From Botryosphaeria dothidea (lineage: Eukaryota > Ascomycota > Dothideomycetes > Botryosphaeriales > Botryosphaeriaceae): DNA of 64,000 bases. The position numbers and the translations under genes were made by a program. The notes beneath the pieces were generated by a model, which saw only the letters and a program-made list of their open reading frames with translations, ran no database searches and had not been told where the DNA came from. Of this stretch, positions 12,218 to 23,825 are shown one piece after another; positions within the stretch are counted from its first letter, which is position 1, and every line of letters begins with the position of its first letter. The stretch lies in contig WWBZ02000040.1 in the NCBI GenBank assembly GCA_011503125.2, positions 372,001 through 436,000 on the forward strand, read 5' to 3'.

Positions 12218-13175
12218 TCAAATGGTATAGGTGAGCGTTGCGTGATCGGGAGGATGCGGCTTTGAGGCACTTTGGATTGTGCGGAGGATGTTTGGGCGGC
12301 GTTGGGGAAGGCAGTGCACTTTACACTCATACACAACTTTCTGTATCATAGCGCGAGGTTTGCAAGGCAACAATCTCGACAGCGTGTCTTTCCGCTGTGC
12401 TTGTTCCGTGGTTCGTACAGAAGGATGTAGAAGTCAAGAGAAGATGGATCGGAACACGGAAGTGAGTCAAGACCCGGACGAGCGACCGCACTGTTTCCCA
12501 CTTTCGTGAGCGCATAAAACGAGCTGGAGCCAGCATGAAGGGCAAAGTGGATTCTCCGCAACGTGGTTCCGCAACTGCGAGGTACTGTGCCCAGAGACGC
12601 AGAGTTCGTGGACCCTGGGCTGCGAGAGCTGACTCGTGCGGGTTGTCGTCGCGGAAAGCTTGGCGCCAGCGTCACCGGCCTGTCGACTGCGTTTCCATCA
12701 AGCCCGCGGCATCTTTTGACAATCCAGATTTCCCGTCTACGCTTTCCTCTACGTTCTGACGCCCATCCTTTAACACATCTATCGCTCCGGCCCCGCCGTC
12801 GCCTGTACAGCACTCTCCCATCACTGCAAATCGCGCTCGCCACCTGCAGCTATTATCTCTACAGCTCACCTGGCCTCCCCGCAGCGCACACGACCCTGGC
12901 GTATGACATAGCCCTGCCCGCTGCACTCCCGCCGCGAATCCGAGACAATCGCAATCCGCTGAAAAGCTACACACATCAAACACCGGATCAGCCTTGCGCC
13001 TCGGTCATTTGTATTTCACCTGCGACGCCGACGGTCCGCCGCCATCCTTTTGCGCCCCGGAACCTCAGCCGCCTTCCACCCCCGCAAAGTGCTGGCCGGC
13101 AGCGCCCTTTGTTAGCCTTGAACGCCCATTGCAAATTGCCGCCAGCACGCGCGTCGTGGCTGTGACTCCCCCGCC
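12218..13175. other. Intergenic / long 5' leader of the RING gene
   Basis: A 958-bp gap between two genes on the same strand. Much of 12760-13170 is pyrimidine-rich, as in fungal 5' leaders. A 200-codon frame at 12563-13165 shows no domain and is probably not coding. Confidence 0.4.
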
Positions 13176-15320
13176 ATGAGTACCCCACAGGTAAATCGCG
13201 AGATGGTCTTCTGCCATCAGTGCGAAAACGAGTGGTATCGGGACGAGCATGGTCTGACATGCCCTGACTGTCAGTCCGAGTTCACCGAAATTGTAAGTTT
13301 TCAGCCACATGCTCCCCTGCCTTATCGCGCCTTGCAATCTTCCATGCCGAATGACGATCAGTTGCCCTTGGTTTAACAGCCCGGCTGTATCCAGATTGCG
13401 TTTCAAAGTCATCGTTGCTAACAACGCCCGTTAGATTGAACCCGATCACGATCCCCGCGACGACCATCTAGCGCTTGAAGACGACGACTTCGAAGAGGAA
13501 CACAATCCCTTTCACCATCACAACCCGTGGAACGCCCCAGACCCCGAAGAAGGCGTGCCAGACCCGAGTCAAGGATTGCCGCCAGGATTACGGCTCCAGC
13601 GCAACGGACCGAACAGCTACTCCATCACTGGCACTTGGTCTACGTCTTTCGGAGGACCTCGCGGGCAAGGCCAGACGCACGCCACTTTCGGCGAGCCTAA
13701 TACCTTCGTGAATCCTTTGTTCCGTAACTTTGCAAGCATGATGCAGGGAATAGCGGGAGGAGCGCCGCGAGCGCAACAAGAAGAGCAACAAGGCCAGGGC
13801 GAGGGACAACCGGATTCTTCATCGAGAGAAGAGACAAGGTCAGGCGGTGGTCCGCGCTACACCTACACATCAACGGCGAGGCTCTTCCCGCGGGACGCGA
13901 ACAATCCTGGACCTCACGTCGAGCCGACGGATAGCCTTCATGAGTAAGTCGAATGTCCTTTTCTCTTTCATCATTGTTTTGAGACGTCTGGATTTGCACC
14001 CGTTGTCACGCCTGGAGAATGGTTTGACTACTTCTTAGTCCTATAGACGTTGTCAACGGCCCTCATGGTTCTCAAGTGAGAGGGACTAATGCGCATGCGG
14101 ATCGTTACAACTCCAACCTTGACTCCTTTGCCGGTTTATCGCTCAATGAGCAGTCCCGTGACGAACAACTTCGTACAGCAGTGCAGGGATTTGGCGACTG
14201 GTACCGGAGAGTGCTAATTCGACATAGGGTTATTGCTGGCATTCTTGGAGGTGGTGCATTTGGTTCGCCGCCGTTCGCTCGAGATCACAATCACGGTCCC
14301 GGATCGCCAGGTGGCGAAGCTGCTATACCGCCAAATCCACTTGCTGCCTTGTTCGCGTCTCTTCTGAACCCGCAACTCGCCGCACATGGTGATGCCGTTT
14401 ACAGCCAGGAAGCGCTTGACCGCGTTATTTCTCAGTTGATGGAGCAGAATGCTACAGGAAATGCTCCAGGACCAGCATCTGCCGAGGCCATAGCAGCTCT
14501 GCCCAGGAAACGCGTAACTCGTGCGATGGTTGGCGCTGGTGATTCACCTCCTGATTTTCCGGAAGACGAGCTCCATGGCGAGTGCAGTATATGCATGGAC
14601 GAGGTCCCAATAGGAGAGGAAGTGACCGAGCTTCCATGCGGCCATTGGTTCCACGGTCAGTGTATTGAGGCATGGTTACGCGAGCACGACACTTGCCCAC
14701 ATTGCAGGAAAGGAATTGAGAAGGAAGACAAGGAAGGGCAACAAGGCGGAAATGGATCTGCCGGTGGAGCAGCCGGCTCATCAGCATCAGGCTCCGGATC
14801 TGGATCTGGCAGTTCATCCAACAACACCCCAGGCAACAACGGTGGCAACGGATCGTCAAATCAACCCGACGACACCTTCGTTCCCAACATGCCTGGCGGT
14901 CTCTATACATCCTTTTACCGCATCAACGCTCCACGCTCGCAGGCTCGCGCGCCCTTAGATATCCCGCTCTTCGGCTTCCCGCATACGATGACCTTCCCGC
15001 CGCTGTTCCCGCCCGATCGAGAAGCCCCGGACCGTCCGCCGATGCGGCACCATCGCCACAGCCATCGCACGAACGAACCCTTTTTGCGTATTTACGACGA
15101 TCCCTTTGACTACTACCACCAATCCTCCCGTGGCGACAACTCCACGCACACCCACGTCATCGTACGCCAACGACGGAGAAGTAGCTTGGGGCGGTTGGTC
15201 AGTAACGTTGGCCACAGCATGAGTTTGACGGCGGGAGGTGGCGGCGGCGGTGCTGCTGCTGCACATGGTAGCGAGAGACCAGGCATTGGTGAGCGGCTAA
15301 GAAGTCTATTCCGCTCTTGA
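13176..15320 (+). CDS. Zinc-ribbon / RING-H2 E3 ubiquitin ligase (RNF115/126-like)
   Basis: Three exons, 13176-13292, 13435-13943 and 14039-15320, give 635 residues. The N-terminus (about 13-36) carries two CxxC pairs, FCHQC and LTCPDC, the small zinc ribbon typical of RNF126/BCA2-type ligases. The RING-H2 domain (about 391-431) starts CSICMDEVPIG and contains LPCGHWFHGQCIEAWL and CPHCRKG, so all eight C3H2C3 ligands are present. The segments between and after are low-complexity: Gln/Gly-rich, then a Ser/Gly run, then His-rich. Such ligases in animals bind ubiquitin or substrates through the N-terminal ribbon and act in protein quality control and trafficking; the fungal role is inferred. The stop is followed by a run of about 11 T residues. 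Confidence 0.88.
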
Positions 15321-15782
15321 TTTTTTTTTTTTCAAAAAATGGTTGAGCGTTTATTTTTCTGACTTAAATAATTTTTTGCTGCTGCTGCTTTTAGTGGCAT
15401 AGGTGGATCGATTCTTTCTCTCTCTGCTCTTTGCCATTAGAAATTGGAGCTCGGGTTCGGCTAGAGCGGAGATGCGGTCACGGCCCGGTCTCTTTCGAGT
15501 ACTTTTGGATGAGTGGGAGGGGGAACTGCTGGATATGGCTCGGCTTGGCATGGTGGCGGGGCTCTGGAATGATCATTTTTATCTGCTATGATGCATCCCT
15601 TATTGTGTGGTTTGGGAGGGTTCCTGTGAGCTCGGGGCGAGCAAGTGACTATACGGGTTTGATGTTGCACGAGTCTTAGTGGGATCTTGACTCTCCCCCA
15701 TCTCATCCTAGATGATCTAGATTTGAGCAGGGACAAGCAAGCACGGATCGCGTATGGTAAACAGTATAAGGACAAGTAGTTG
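15321..15782. other. Intergenic, 3' flank of the RING gene
   Basis: Poly-T and T-rich sequence lies just after the stop (15320-15385), consistent with a 3' untranslated region. No gene is seen before the transposase relic. Confidence 0.4.
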
Positions 15783-16205
15783 GCTGGTTTTTGGGACTTG
15801 GTTCACTTCACGGATGAGGCACACGTGGATCCTTAGGAATTTAACCATGAACACATCTTGCGAGAGCTAGGGACTCGATACGATCCAGCAAACGTACAAT
15901 AGCCAGTCCACACGAACATAACTAGCAGTCTACATCTTACCGCATCCGTGTCCTAGTATTATAAGGCACGTCTAATCCTCTATTATAACGAGTACTTAAG
16001 CGAAGAATAGCTAGTCTACTTATATAAGCTAAGAAGGCGGCTAACAACGGAGATAGAGGAGTAATATTAGTCCCGGCTTACCGACTAAGAGTTAAATAAG
16101 CCTCCAGAGTTAGTCGTTAAGACTAAGGGTAACTCGATAACTTAAGGCTTAGAGGGACAGGGAGTTACGTAGGAGTCGAATTGGCAAGATAGATAAAGTA
16201 GTAAT
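15783..16205 (+). pseudogene. Relic of a DDE transposase (fungal Tc1/mariner-like)
   Basis: The frame containing CAC at 15804 reads WDLVHFTDEAHVDP, a stop, then EFNHEHILRELGTRYDPANV, a stop, and on to LHLTASVS, a stop, then YYKARLILYYNEY. FTDEAH with the following ILRE.GTRY block is the catalytic-aspartate region of fungal DDE transposases of the Tc1/mariner group. The stops fall where tryptophan or glutamine would be expected (TGG to TAG, CAG to TAG), as RIP leaves them. Only the central part of the transposase remains, and I could not find inverted terminal repeats. The remaining 263 bp up to the next gene are similar AT-rich sequence without a gene. Confidence 0.6.
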
Positions 16206-16468
16206 TAGATGATTCCTTAGACCTTCTAGAGAACTCGCGGAGGGCTAGCTATCTACTCATAGGCGTCTCGTCGAGGGCCCGCAGGCGAGATTTACGGGCC
16301 CCGTAGTGGGCGCCGTAGCCTCCCATCTCGGTCTTATGGCGGTCCTCAGCTACAATTCTGGAGTTCTTATATTCGCAGTCTCGCCAACGAATATGTGCGC
16401 TAATTGGACATGATGCAATGCTCAATTCTTCCAACTAATGTCCACTTCCCGACATCGTCATTCTTTCC

Positions 16469-18148
16469 TCAGCTGCTGCTATGGCGAAGTCGTCCGGTGC
16501 ACCATTCGCAATCCTGTGGGTGAACCCTGAAGAATTCCTCCTGATCCAATACAAGCCCATGATTACTCTTCCTGAGCACGAAGTCAACCAATTGTGTCTC
16601 GTAGTGCTGGTATGTAGTCTGGAGCCATTCTTCAGCATTTTCCCCCTCCGCATGAGACACGTCGAACAAGTCGGGCACGAGTATTTCGCCGCAGTGGTTC
16701 TTCACAAAGGTCGTATCTTGCTGGAGCCAACACATCTCCAGCTCTTTCAGATCAAGAATATCTCGCATCCCGTTCAGCGCGCTCTCCCAGTCCCCGAGCA
16801 GCGGCAAGAACCGCACACTGCGAAGCTGCAGCGATCGCAACGTCCCCGCCACACGCCCGAGCAGCCCCAGCAAGCCTTCTTCGGTCGTTGGCACGCCGAG
16901 CGAAAGCTTCCGCAAGAACGGCCACCGCACCCCTCGCTGCTCCTGCCCTCCATCACCCCTGCCCGCGCCGTCCCCATCCCACCCCTCCTCATCCTCTCCC
17001 TCCAGCAGCGCTAGCAGGACGTCCTTCTCCCGCCAGGCCGCCGCGTCCGGCGCGACCCGGCTCCTCCAGCCGCTCCCCGTCTCGCTGCGCACCACCAACG
17101 CCAGCTCCCGCAGCTCCGCAGCCCGCCGCAGGAACGCCGCCAGCGGCCCGACCACGCCGCGCAGGCTGGCGGAGCAGTCGACGCGGACGTCCAGCCGGGT
17201 GAGGCGCGCGACCGGCCGCGCCACCAGGCGGTACTGCTGCTCGTAGAAAGCGTCGTCGCGGGCGTCGGACGGCGGCGCGTCGACGCCCCACAGCGCCTCC
17301 AGCGCCTTGCCGCCGAACAGGCTGTCGTCGGACGTCGAGAAGGCCAGCGCGCGCAGCGGCAGTGCGGCGCCGCGCGAGTGCAGGAGCGCGGCCGCCCGGC
17401 CGAGCGCGTGCAGCAGGATCGAGATGTGCGAGCTTTGGTGAGACGCGGGCGGCTCCGGTTCGGGCGGGGCGAAGGTGAGGTTGCGCCAGGTGTGGTGGGA
17501 GGGGTCGGGTTGTTGGTGCGGTGTGCTGGAGGTGATGGTGATGCTGCGGAGGTTGGGGAGTTGGGCGAGGGCGTGGGGGAGCTGGGTGTAGATTTGGTGG
17601 AGGGGGTTGGGGTGGGGATGGGAGAGGAGGTGGAAGAGGTAGTAGATGCTGGTGTCGCGTTCGGAGGTGTAGTGGGTGTAGATCTGGTGGAGGTCGGCGG
17701 GGGTGAAGGATTGGGTGGGGCGATGTTTGAGGCTGGCTGGTGGAAGCCATGGGCGGTCTGTGGTCGTGGTCAGACTGTGGCGGATTTTGAGTGGGTAGTA
17801 CGTACTTGGTTGGAGTTCGAGCTCCTGTAGGAAATGGTCGAAGTCGAAAAACCACAGGAGCTGGTGGATGTTGAACTCCAGATCTTGGACATACTTTGAG
17901 ACCATATGGTGGTTCGCGATCATGATGATACCTCCCAGACTGGGCTGTGATAATCGAAAGCGGAACCGACGAAAATATCGCGGGGTTGCGAGGCGGGTGA
18001 ATTGTCTGCAGCACAGTCGGAGTCTCTCCAGGGTAGCGTGGTCGGCGAAGGAAATGATAAGATCGATCATCTCCTCTGGGACGCTTGCACGGGCAGGCTC
18101 TCTTGCGGGCCCAGCCATTTCGTGCATGTAAACCCGAATGCCGTCCAA
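16469..18148 (-). CDS. F-box protein, unknown substrate
   Basis: A single-exon frame of 559 residues. Residues about 22-60 (VPEEMIDLIISFADHATLER, then LRLCCRQFTRLATPRYFRRF) form an F-box. The rest has weak leucine-rich segments (LRALAFSTSDD, LTRLDVRVD, LRKLSLGVP, LRSLQLRSVRFLPL) that may fold as irregular repeats. The C-terminus contains two cysteines in DCEWC. The middle is very GC-rich and alanine/arginine-rich. The F-box should bind Skp1 and place the protein in an SCF ligase; the target is not predictable. It is the last intact host gene before the transposon island. Confidence 0.75.
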   Translation of the reverse strand: MDGIRVYMHEMAGPAREPARASVPEEMIDLIISFADHATLERLRLCCRQFTRLATPRYFRRFRFRLSQPSLGGIIMIANHHMVSKYVQDLEFNIHQLLWFFDFDHFLQELELQPSTYYPLKIRHSLTTTTDRPWLPPASLKHRPTQSFTPADLHQIYTHYTSERDTSIYYLFHLLSHPHPNPLHQIYTQLPHALAQLPNLRSITITSSTPHQQPDPSHHTWRNLTFAPPEPEPPASHQSSHISILLHALGRAAALLHSRGAALPLRALAFSTSDDSLFGGKALEALWGVDAPPSDARDDAFYEQQYRLVARPVARLTRLDVRVDCSASLRGVVGPLAAFLRRAAELRELALVVRSETGSGWRSRVAPDAAAWREKDVLLALLEGEDEEGWDGDGAGRGDGGQEQRGVRWPFLRKLSLGVPTTEEGLLGLLGRVAGTLRSLQLRSVRFLPLLGDWESALNGMRDILDLKELEMCWLQQDTTFVKNHCGEILVPDLFDVSHAEGENAEEWLQTTYQHYETQLVDFVLRKSNHGLVLDQEEFFRVHPQDCEWCTGRLRHSSS

Positions 18149-18589
18149 AGCGAGAGGGTGTGACGTGAAAGCGCTGAGTTGCGATGCTGAGGATGGTCGG
18201 GACTATGAAGTGGAACGAGGTCCAGGCAGACGTGGTTCGGGGTCGCCGTTACCTCGGCCATGGCGAACCCTCGCATTAGCATCCGCGACAGAATTACGGA
18301 AATACATTCAAAAGGCTTTTTTCTCGTTATAGCCAATAACTAAAGCCTATATAGTAATTGCATAATCGTCAGAGCAATTAAAGCTCGGACAGGCAGGCAC
18401 ATTAGAGTAGAGCCTACGTCATGAGCGAGCATATCCCCGCGCCATGGATGCTGCATTGCTACTATTGTTCACCTCGCCATTTCCAAATTTGATCTTTGGC
18501 ACCTGTATGTCGGATTACATATGTGAGCACCTACCCGCAACTTCATCAAGGCAACTACCGTCCTCAAAATACCAGCAAAGCGTCGCCAT
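18149..18589. other. Intergenic, left border of the transposon island
   Basis: This is upstream flank of the F-box gene and should hold its promoter. Base composition drifts towards AT after about 18300. No gene is supported. Confidence 0.4.
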
Positions 18590-18692
18590 TCATTCTGAGA
18601 CGTCTTGGGGATCAATACCACGAGCGCCTCAGTAACCAAGCAATCAAGCCATTCATTCATCGATTCAGACCGATCAAGCGCGAATTCCATCA
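18590..18692 (+). repeat. Copia-type LTR fragment, inverted relative to the copia element
   Basis: About 100 bases, including CATTCTGAGACGTCTTGGG and CGACCGATCAAGCGCGAATT (the second with one difference), match the reverse complement of the copia LTR at 19745-19909. The match ends at the same LTR terminus (CCATCA here, TTCATCA there). Only the terminal two thirds of the LTR are present. It is probably a truncated or solo LTR of the same family in the opposite orientation. Confidence 0.65.
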
Positions 18693-18791
18693 ACCATCAA
18701 TAATCACCAAAATAAAGCCTCTTACGATCGAGTGAAGAGTAGAAGAACTAACTATCCATTTACTTAAGTCATCATCCCACCTCTTGCGCCA

Positions 18792-19744
18792 TCACCTTTT
18801 CCTTTTTCTATCTCTTCCTAGCACTGGCTTATCCTGCTCTTGTGCCATCTCTTCTCGATCTTCCTCTTGCTCTCTTTGCAGCTTGATCTTCTGCCTCACT
18901 CGCTCCCTCTCCTCCACTCGTCGCTCCATCTCTCTCATCATCTCCTCCCTCTCTCGCTCCCTCTCTCGCTCCCTCTCTCGCTCCCTCTCCTCCCTCTCTC
19001 GCTCCATCTCTCTCTTCATCTCCTCCATTTACAGCCTCATCTCCTCGATTTCCATCGTCATCCCTTCCCTCTTCTGTGTTGGTTCATGCAACAGATCACC
19101 ACTATTTGTGGTATTAGGAACAGGATCGTTGAAGCCGTAGAAGTCTGTATTGACTCTTTGTTTCCCTTTACTCAATGACCAAGCCTTACACAACTGTATG
19201 TCGTGTGTATAGATTTCTACAGTAAGCTCCTCGGGTTCTATAACGACATAAAAGAGATGTGATTTGATTCTCTTATCTAATTAGTGAAATAAGTTAGTAT
19301 TATATATAAACTCTTGTAACAGAAAATAGATAGTAAGGAAGCCTACCTTGAATCTTAACTTCTCGAAGCGCAGCTCTAGGATAGAAGTTAAGAATAATAT
19401 AGTCGTCCATGATCTCCTATCTTTGATACTTACCACCACTAGCAAATCGAGTAATATGCTCAGCGATTTTAGTATTAGTTCCGCACTGCAGTAGTTCGAT
19501 CCCCTACTTTTGATCAGAGATATAGAAATCTATTCGGCCGTCTTTGGAGTGGGAATACTCGGATAGAATAGGGAGATAATGGAGCTCTCGGTTCAGACAG
19601 CAATATAGCTCATATTGAAATGCAGCTTCCGGAATACCCCAGCTTCCACTAGACTGGGAATATCGGCGGTTCTAGAGGGTACTTAGGCTGAATCGAGCAA
19701 TTGTATTGGTGCAAATCTGCTGAAGACTTAGATCCTTTAATATA
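18792..19744 (-). pseudogene. RIP-inactivated gene of unknown function, downstream part (split by copia)
   Basis: On the minus strand one frame runs from the copia junction at 19744 to the stop at 18792, broken by four stop codons, each explained by one C-to-T type change. Three are tryptophan sites (TGG to TAG, near 19675, 19505 and 19415) and one is a glutamine site (CAA to TAA, near 19029). A spliceable intron (GTAGGC..TTAG, about 19350 to 19280) keeps the frame. Readable segments include HSKDGRIDFYISDQK, GIELLQCG and EIMDDYIILNF, then HLFYVVIEPEELTVEIYTHD. The last 78 residues are a charged Glu/Arg coiled coil. The middle resembles a domain I associate with fungal hypothetical and Crinkler-like proteins, but I am not sure of this. 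The upstream part is at 32431-32675. Confidence 0.6.
18885..19025. repeat. CTCCCTCTCTCG-type minisatellite
   Basis: Imperfect tandem copies of CTCGCTCCCTCT and relatives run through this interval. Read on the minus strand they encode the EREREREE repeat of the neighbouring pseudogene, so the repeat is a coding minisatellite of that gene. Confidence 0.7.
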
Positions 19745-19909
19745 TGATGAAATTCGCGCTTGATCGGTCGGAATCGATGAATGAATGACTTGATTGCTTG
19801 GTTGCTAAGGCGCTCGTGGTGTTGCTCCCAAGACGTCTCAGAATGAATAACTAAGCTAATATACTATCTAATAACAGATAACGGAGGTGATTGAGCTCAT
19901 TTTCCATCA
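19745..19909 (-). repeat. Copia LTR (3' LTR)
   Basis: 165 bp, beginning TGATGAAATTCGCG and ending TTTTCCATCA on the plus strand, with TG..CA termini intact. Compared with the other LTR it keeps G or C at essentially every variable site. Confidence 0.88.
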
Positions 19910-20039
19910 CACCCTCCAGATTAATTACCTCCAGACTGATTACCAAATAAGGAAGGTAGTGATATAAGAGCAAAATAACAGAATATAGAATTAATGCTTT
20001 ACAATCTGGGTTGCTTACAAAGTCCAATTTGATTGACAA

Positions 20040-23000
20040 AACGTTCAAACTTTAATTTGGGTAATGGTTTAGTGAGCACGTCGGTAATCATATGCTCAGT
20101 TAGGACGTAGTTCAATTTGATCTTCTCCTTTTCGACTTGCTGGCGAATAAAGTGATACTAAGTCTCAATATGTTTGATCCTGGAATTGTCCTTGCGGTCA
20201 GGTCGAGTGAGACTGATTGCTGGTTGATTATCGCCATTCATTTGGATTGGTGCTAAGTCAGATCCATGATATCCGAGTTCATTGAGGAGATTCTTGATCC
20301 AGAGAGCTTCTTTTGCAGCGAGGGTTATTACCACGTATTCAGCTTCAGTGGATGATATAGCCACATTGCTTTGCTTAGTTAATTTGAACGAGATAGGTCC
20401 TCCGGCAGCCAGAAATACGTATCCTTGAGTACTGGCCCGATTCTCCTTATTATCAGCATAAGCAGCATCACTGAATCCCTGGAGATTCAGCTGATCATCT
20501 TTGGAGGCTTGGAATTTGATTGAAAGATCTGGTTTACCCTTTAAATATCTGAGAATCCGGTAGGCTGCATTTAGATGAGATTCTAAGGGGTTATAAGTGA
20601 ACTAACAGAGCTTGTAGGTTACGTAAGTAATATTAGCTCGTGTTATATTCGCCGCGTATCCAATTGATCCAATGAGGGATTAATATTCATTGATCAGGTT
20701 GATTGGGGCTTATTCTTCAGCTCTTGGTGTGAATGAAGCTCCAGATGGTTCCATTGGTGTTGATATTGGCTTGCAATTCTCCATGTGATGCCTGGATAGT
20801 ATCCTCTGAATGTAGGACTCTTAACTAATCTATATTATCTTATTTGGGCGATCTCTAACGATTCTCATGCCGAGGTAGTGATGAATTGGTTCCAAATCGC
20901 GTAATTCGTACTTGGCTGATAGTTGACTTCTTATAAGGTCAACGATATCCTTGTCCTGGTGAATAAGGATTAAGTCATCCACGTAGATAATGATGATTCC
21001 CTTATGCTGAGCATGTTGGAATATACAGGGATCTGATTCTAGTGGGTAGTATTGGACAGTTGCGAGATGTTGAGTAATCTCCTGCTGCCAGATGCGTGGA
21101 GCTTATTTCAATCTATAGAGTGCCTTCTAGAGATGTGCAACGAGATTGGTTCCATTTGGTTGGTCATTAAATCCCGGTGGAAGTGCCATATAGACATCAT
21201 CCTTATCGATCTTGCCATTGATAAATGCTAAAGAGATATCTAATTGGTAGTATTCGAGATCTAGAATTGTAATAAGAGCCATGATAATCTTAAAGGTGGC
21301 TAGCTTGACGACTGATGCAAAGGTTTCAAGATAGTCAAGTCTAGGGCGTTGCTTGTCTCCTCTGATACAAAGTCTTGCCTTGCAAGATGCGAGATTTCCG
21401 GTTAAATTAGCCTTATACTTGAAGACCTAGGTATAGGGTAAGATCCTAGCTAAATCAGGTGGCTTAGTAAGTATCCAGGTGCTATTCTTCTTGTGTTAAT
21501 TAATTTCCTTCGTGGTAGCTTGAATCTAATGATCCCTAAGAGGATAATTTATAGCTTTAGTCTAGTCTCGTGGTTCTGGTGGTAGGTCCTTGATTTTGGG
21601 CGCGTGATCCAGCCCGATGGCAAAACAATATGCCGTGATTAGTAGTAGAATTAACAGAATGGTGCGTGGGCGTCCAGGTTTACCGGTGCGTGCTTCCATA
21701 ATTCTTCGATAAGTTTAGCCCTTCTCTATCTGAATCTTAGGGCGTAATGATTTTCGAACTAGGGTAGGCTGGCTCGATTCTTCTTAGTTGGCCATAGGTA
21801 TTGAAGCCGAAGGTGATTCCGATAATTCTAATAGTTAGTCTTAGTTATTAATTGGTGGTAGATATTATTCTGCATCCGAAATTGGTAGAGATTCGATTAA
21901 AGATTGACGTGTTATTCCGAGATTAGGTAATTCAGGCAGGTCAAAAGTGCTAGTTAATCTGGGTGAGTCTGGTTGATCTTGAATTCGTAGAGCTTGTTGA
22001 GCAATTGACTAGAGTCTATCTATCTATTTATGTTCTTCTGATTGCTAAGATTCAATTTGATGCTAAGGTAGATCTAATGGAGTTCCACCCTCCGAATTAA
22101 GGGGGAGTCTAACGTATTCGATTGTAGGGTCCTCCTTATCTGAGAGGTCCTTATTTAAAATATTAGGGAGGTCCAGATTCGATTCATTGAATGTAACATA
22201 GGAGCTTCTAATAACAACACGCTTACTAGGCAAGTAGATACGGTAGATATTATCTCCCTTATATCCGATAAGATTTCCCTTCTAAGCTCTAAGCTCGAGC
22301 TTATTTCCTTGGGTTCTTCGTTACTTTAGAATATAGACGTAGGCAGTACAGCCAAAGGTCCTCTAATTGGTGATATTGGAAAGAGTATTCGATATTTCCA
22401 ACATCTCGCTAAGAGACTGGTATGGGGTCTTGGAATTCTTGTTGATTCTGGTGGGTATCCGATTAACAATCTTGATTGCGGTATTTAAGGTTTCTAGCTA
22501 GAGAAATGAGGGCAGTCCGGCATCTTGAAGCATTAATCTAATTCGGGTTTCGATAATGTAATTAGCCTTCTCAGCCTTGCCATTCTATTCAGGTGTGTAT
22601 AGGGCTAAAATCTTAAGTTTAATACCTTTTGTGCTACAATAGGCTCGGAGTTAATTCATTACAAATTCTCGACTATTATTAATTCGAATTCGTTTCGGGT
22701 AGTTCCCGGTCTAAGTATTCTACATCTTAATATGATCCTTAAGCGTGTTAAATGCATAATATTTCTTCTTAAATAGGTAGCCCCAGCGGAACGTGGTTGT
22801 ATTATTAGTTGTAAGGAGAAAGTAGCGTTCGCCGTGTATTCTAGGAGTAGATATCTGAACGGTATCGACATAGAATTTACCTAGTTCAGAGGCACGTCGT
22901 TGCTTCTTATGGCTAATATTCCTTTATAATTTAGTAAGGGCATAGATCTCGTAGTTGCCCTATTCGCCGGTGAGTTAATAGCCAAGTTACTGGGCAAGTA

Positions 23001-23811
23001 TCTAGTAGGCTTAAAATAATGCATGTCCTATTCGTTAATATAGAAGATTAATATCGATCTTAATTGGTGAGATTAGAAGGAGTAATTAGCGTTGTTAATT
23101 CTTAGATTCGTTGCCGATAGCAATAATCTTTGGGCTAAAGAAGCCGAGTTCCTTATTATAAGGCGTGTGTATAATTTCTTCGCCTAATAGAGTATAGAAT
23201 CCTAGCTTATTTAATCTATAGAAGAAGAGCTAATTGCCTTTCCTTTTATAGAAGACCCGAGAGGAAATTATACTAATTAGCAAATCGGGAGTATAGAGAA
23301 CATACTAGATAGTCCTCGTAATCTTGTCGTTCTTAGAATCTAGGTAGGTAAGTTAAATTATTCCTCTACTAAGCACTCGGATTAGTCCTCCTCCGGTATA
23401 GATCTTACTTAGTAGGGTATCTTAGAGGTCTAAGAATACTTCTCGATTATTATAGTAGTAATAGTAGGCTCTAGTATTAATAATAAAGTATTTACGGAAC
23501 TATTCCTTAGACTTTATAGGAACTTTAAGAGGTAACTATATAATTACTATATAATTTAAGGCTCCTAATTTCGTATCGAACTTCGTATTTAGTTAATTCT
23601 TAGATTAAGAGGCATAGTATTCGCTAATAAGTTTCTAATTAGGGATAAATAATCCTTCTCGTAATAATTTAGGATATAGATAGAAGTACCTCTCCGTTCG
23701 ATAAGGTCTATTATAGTAGAGGTATTTCTACTAATTCGATTAATTCGATTAATTCGGTTAATTAAATTTAACTTCTCGTTTAATAATATTAACTTATAAA
23801 TTCGGAAGAAG
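20040..23811 (-). pseudogene. Copia pol: integrase, reverse transcriptase, RNase H
   Basis: Translated on the minus strand with interruptions. The RNase H end reads STEAEYVVITLAAKEALW and DNQPAISLTRP at 20158-20364. The reverse transcriptase catalytic box YVDDLILI is intact, with codons for YVDD at 20974-20985. Upstream are ALYTPE and NGKAEKANYIIETRIRLML, the C-terminal catalytic part of a copia integrase (about 22500-22620). Many TAG and TAA stops sit at expected Trp and Gln positions. The coding region continues past the LINE insertion (24977-25516) and the gypsy insertion (31897-32260), where the gag part should be but is too decayed to read. Confidence 0.8.
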
Positions 23812-23825
23812 TATATTACGCTTAT

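Noticed and set aside
12563..13165. 200-codon frame upstream of the RING gene
   Set aside because: No domain; Pro/Arg/Ser-rich leader-like sequence.
16989..18014. 341-codon frame overlapping the F-box gene in another frame
   Set aside because: Proline/arginine-rich frame-shifted reading of the same GC-rich DNA.
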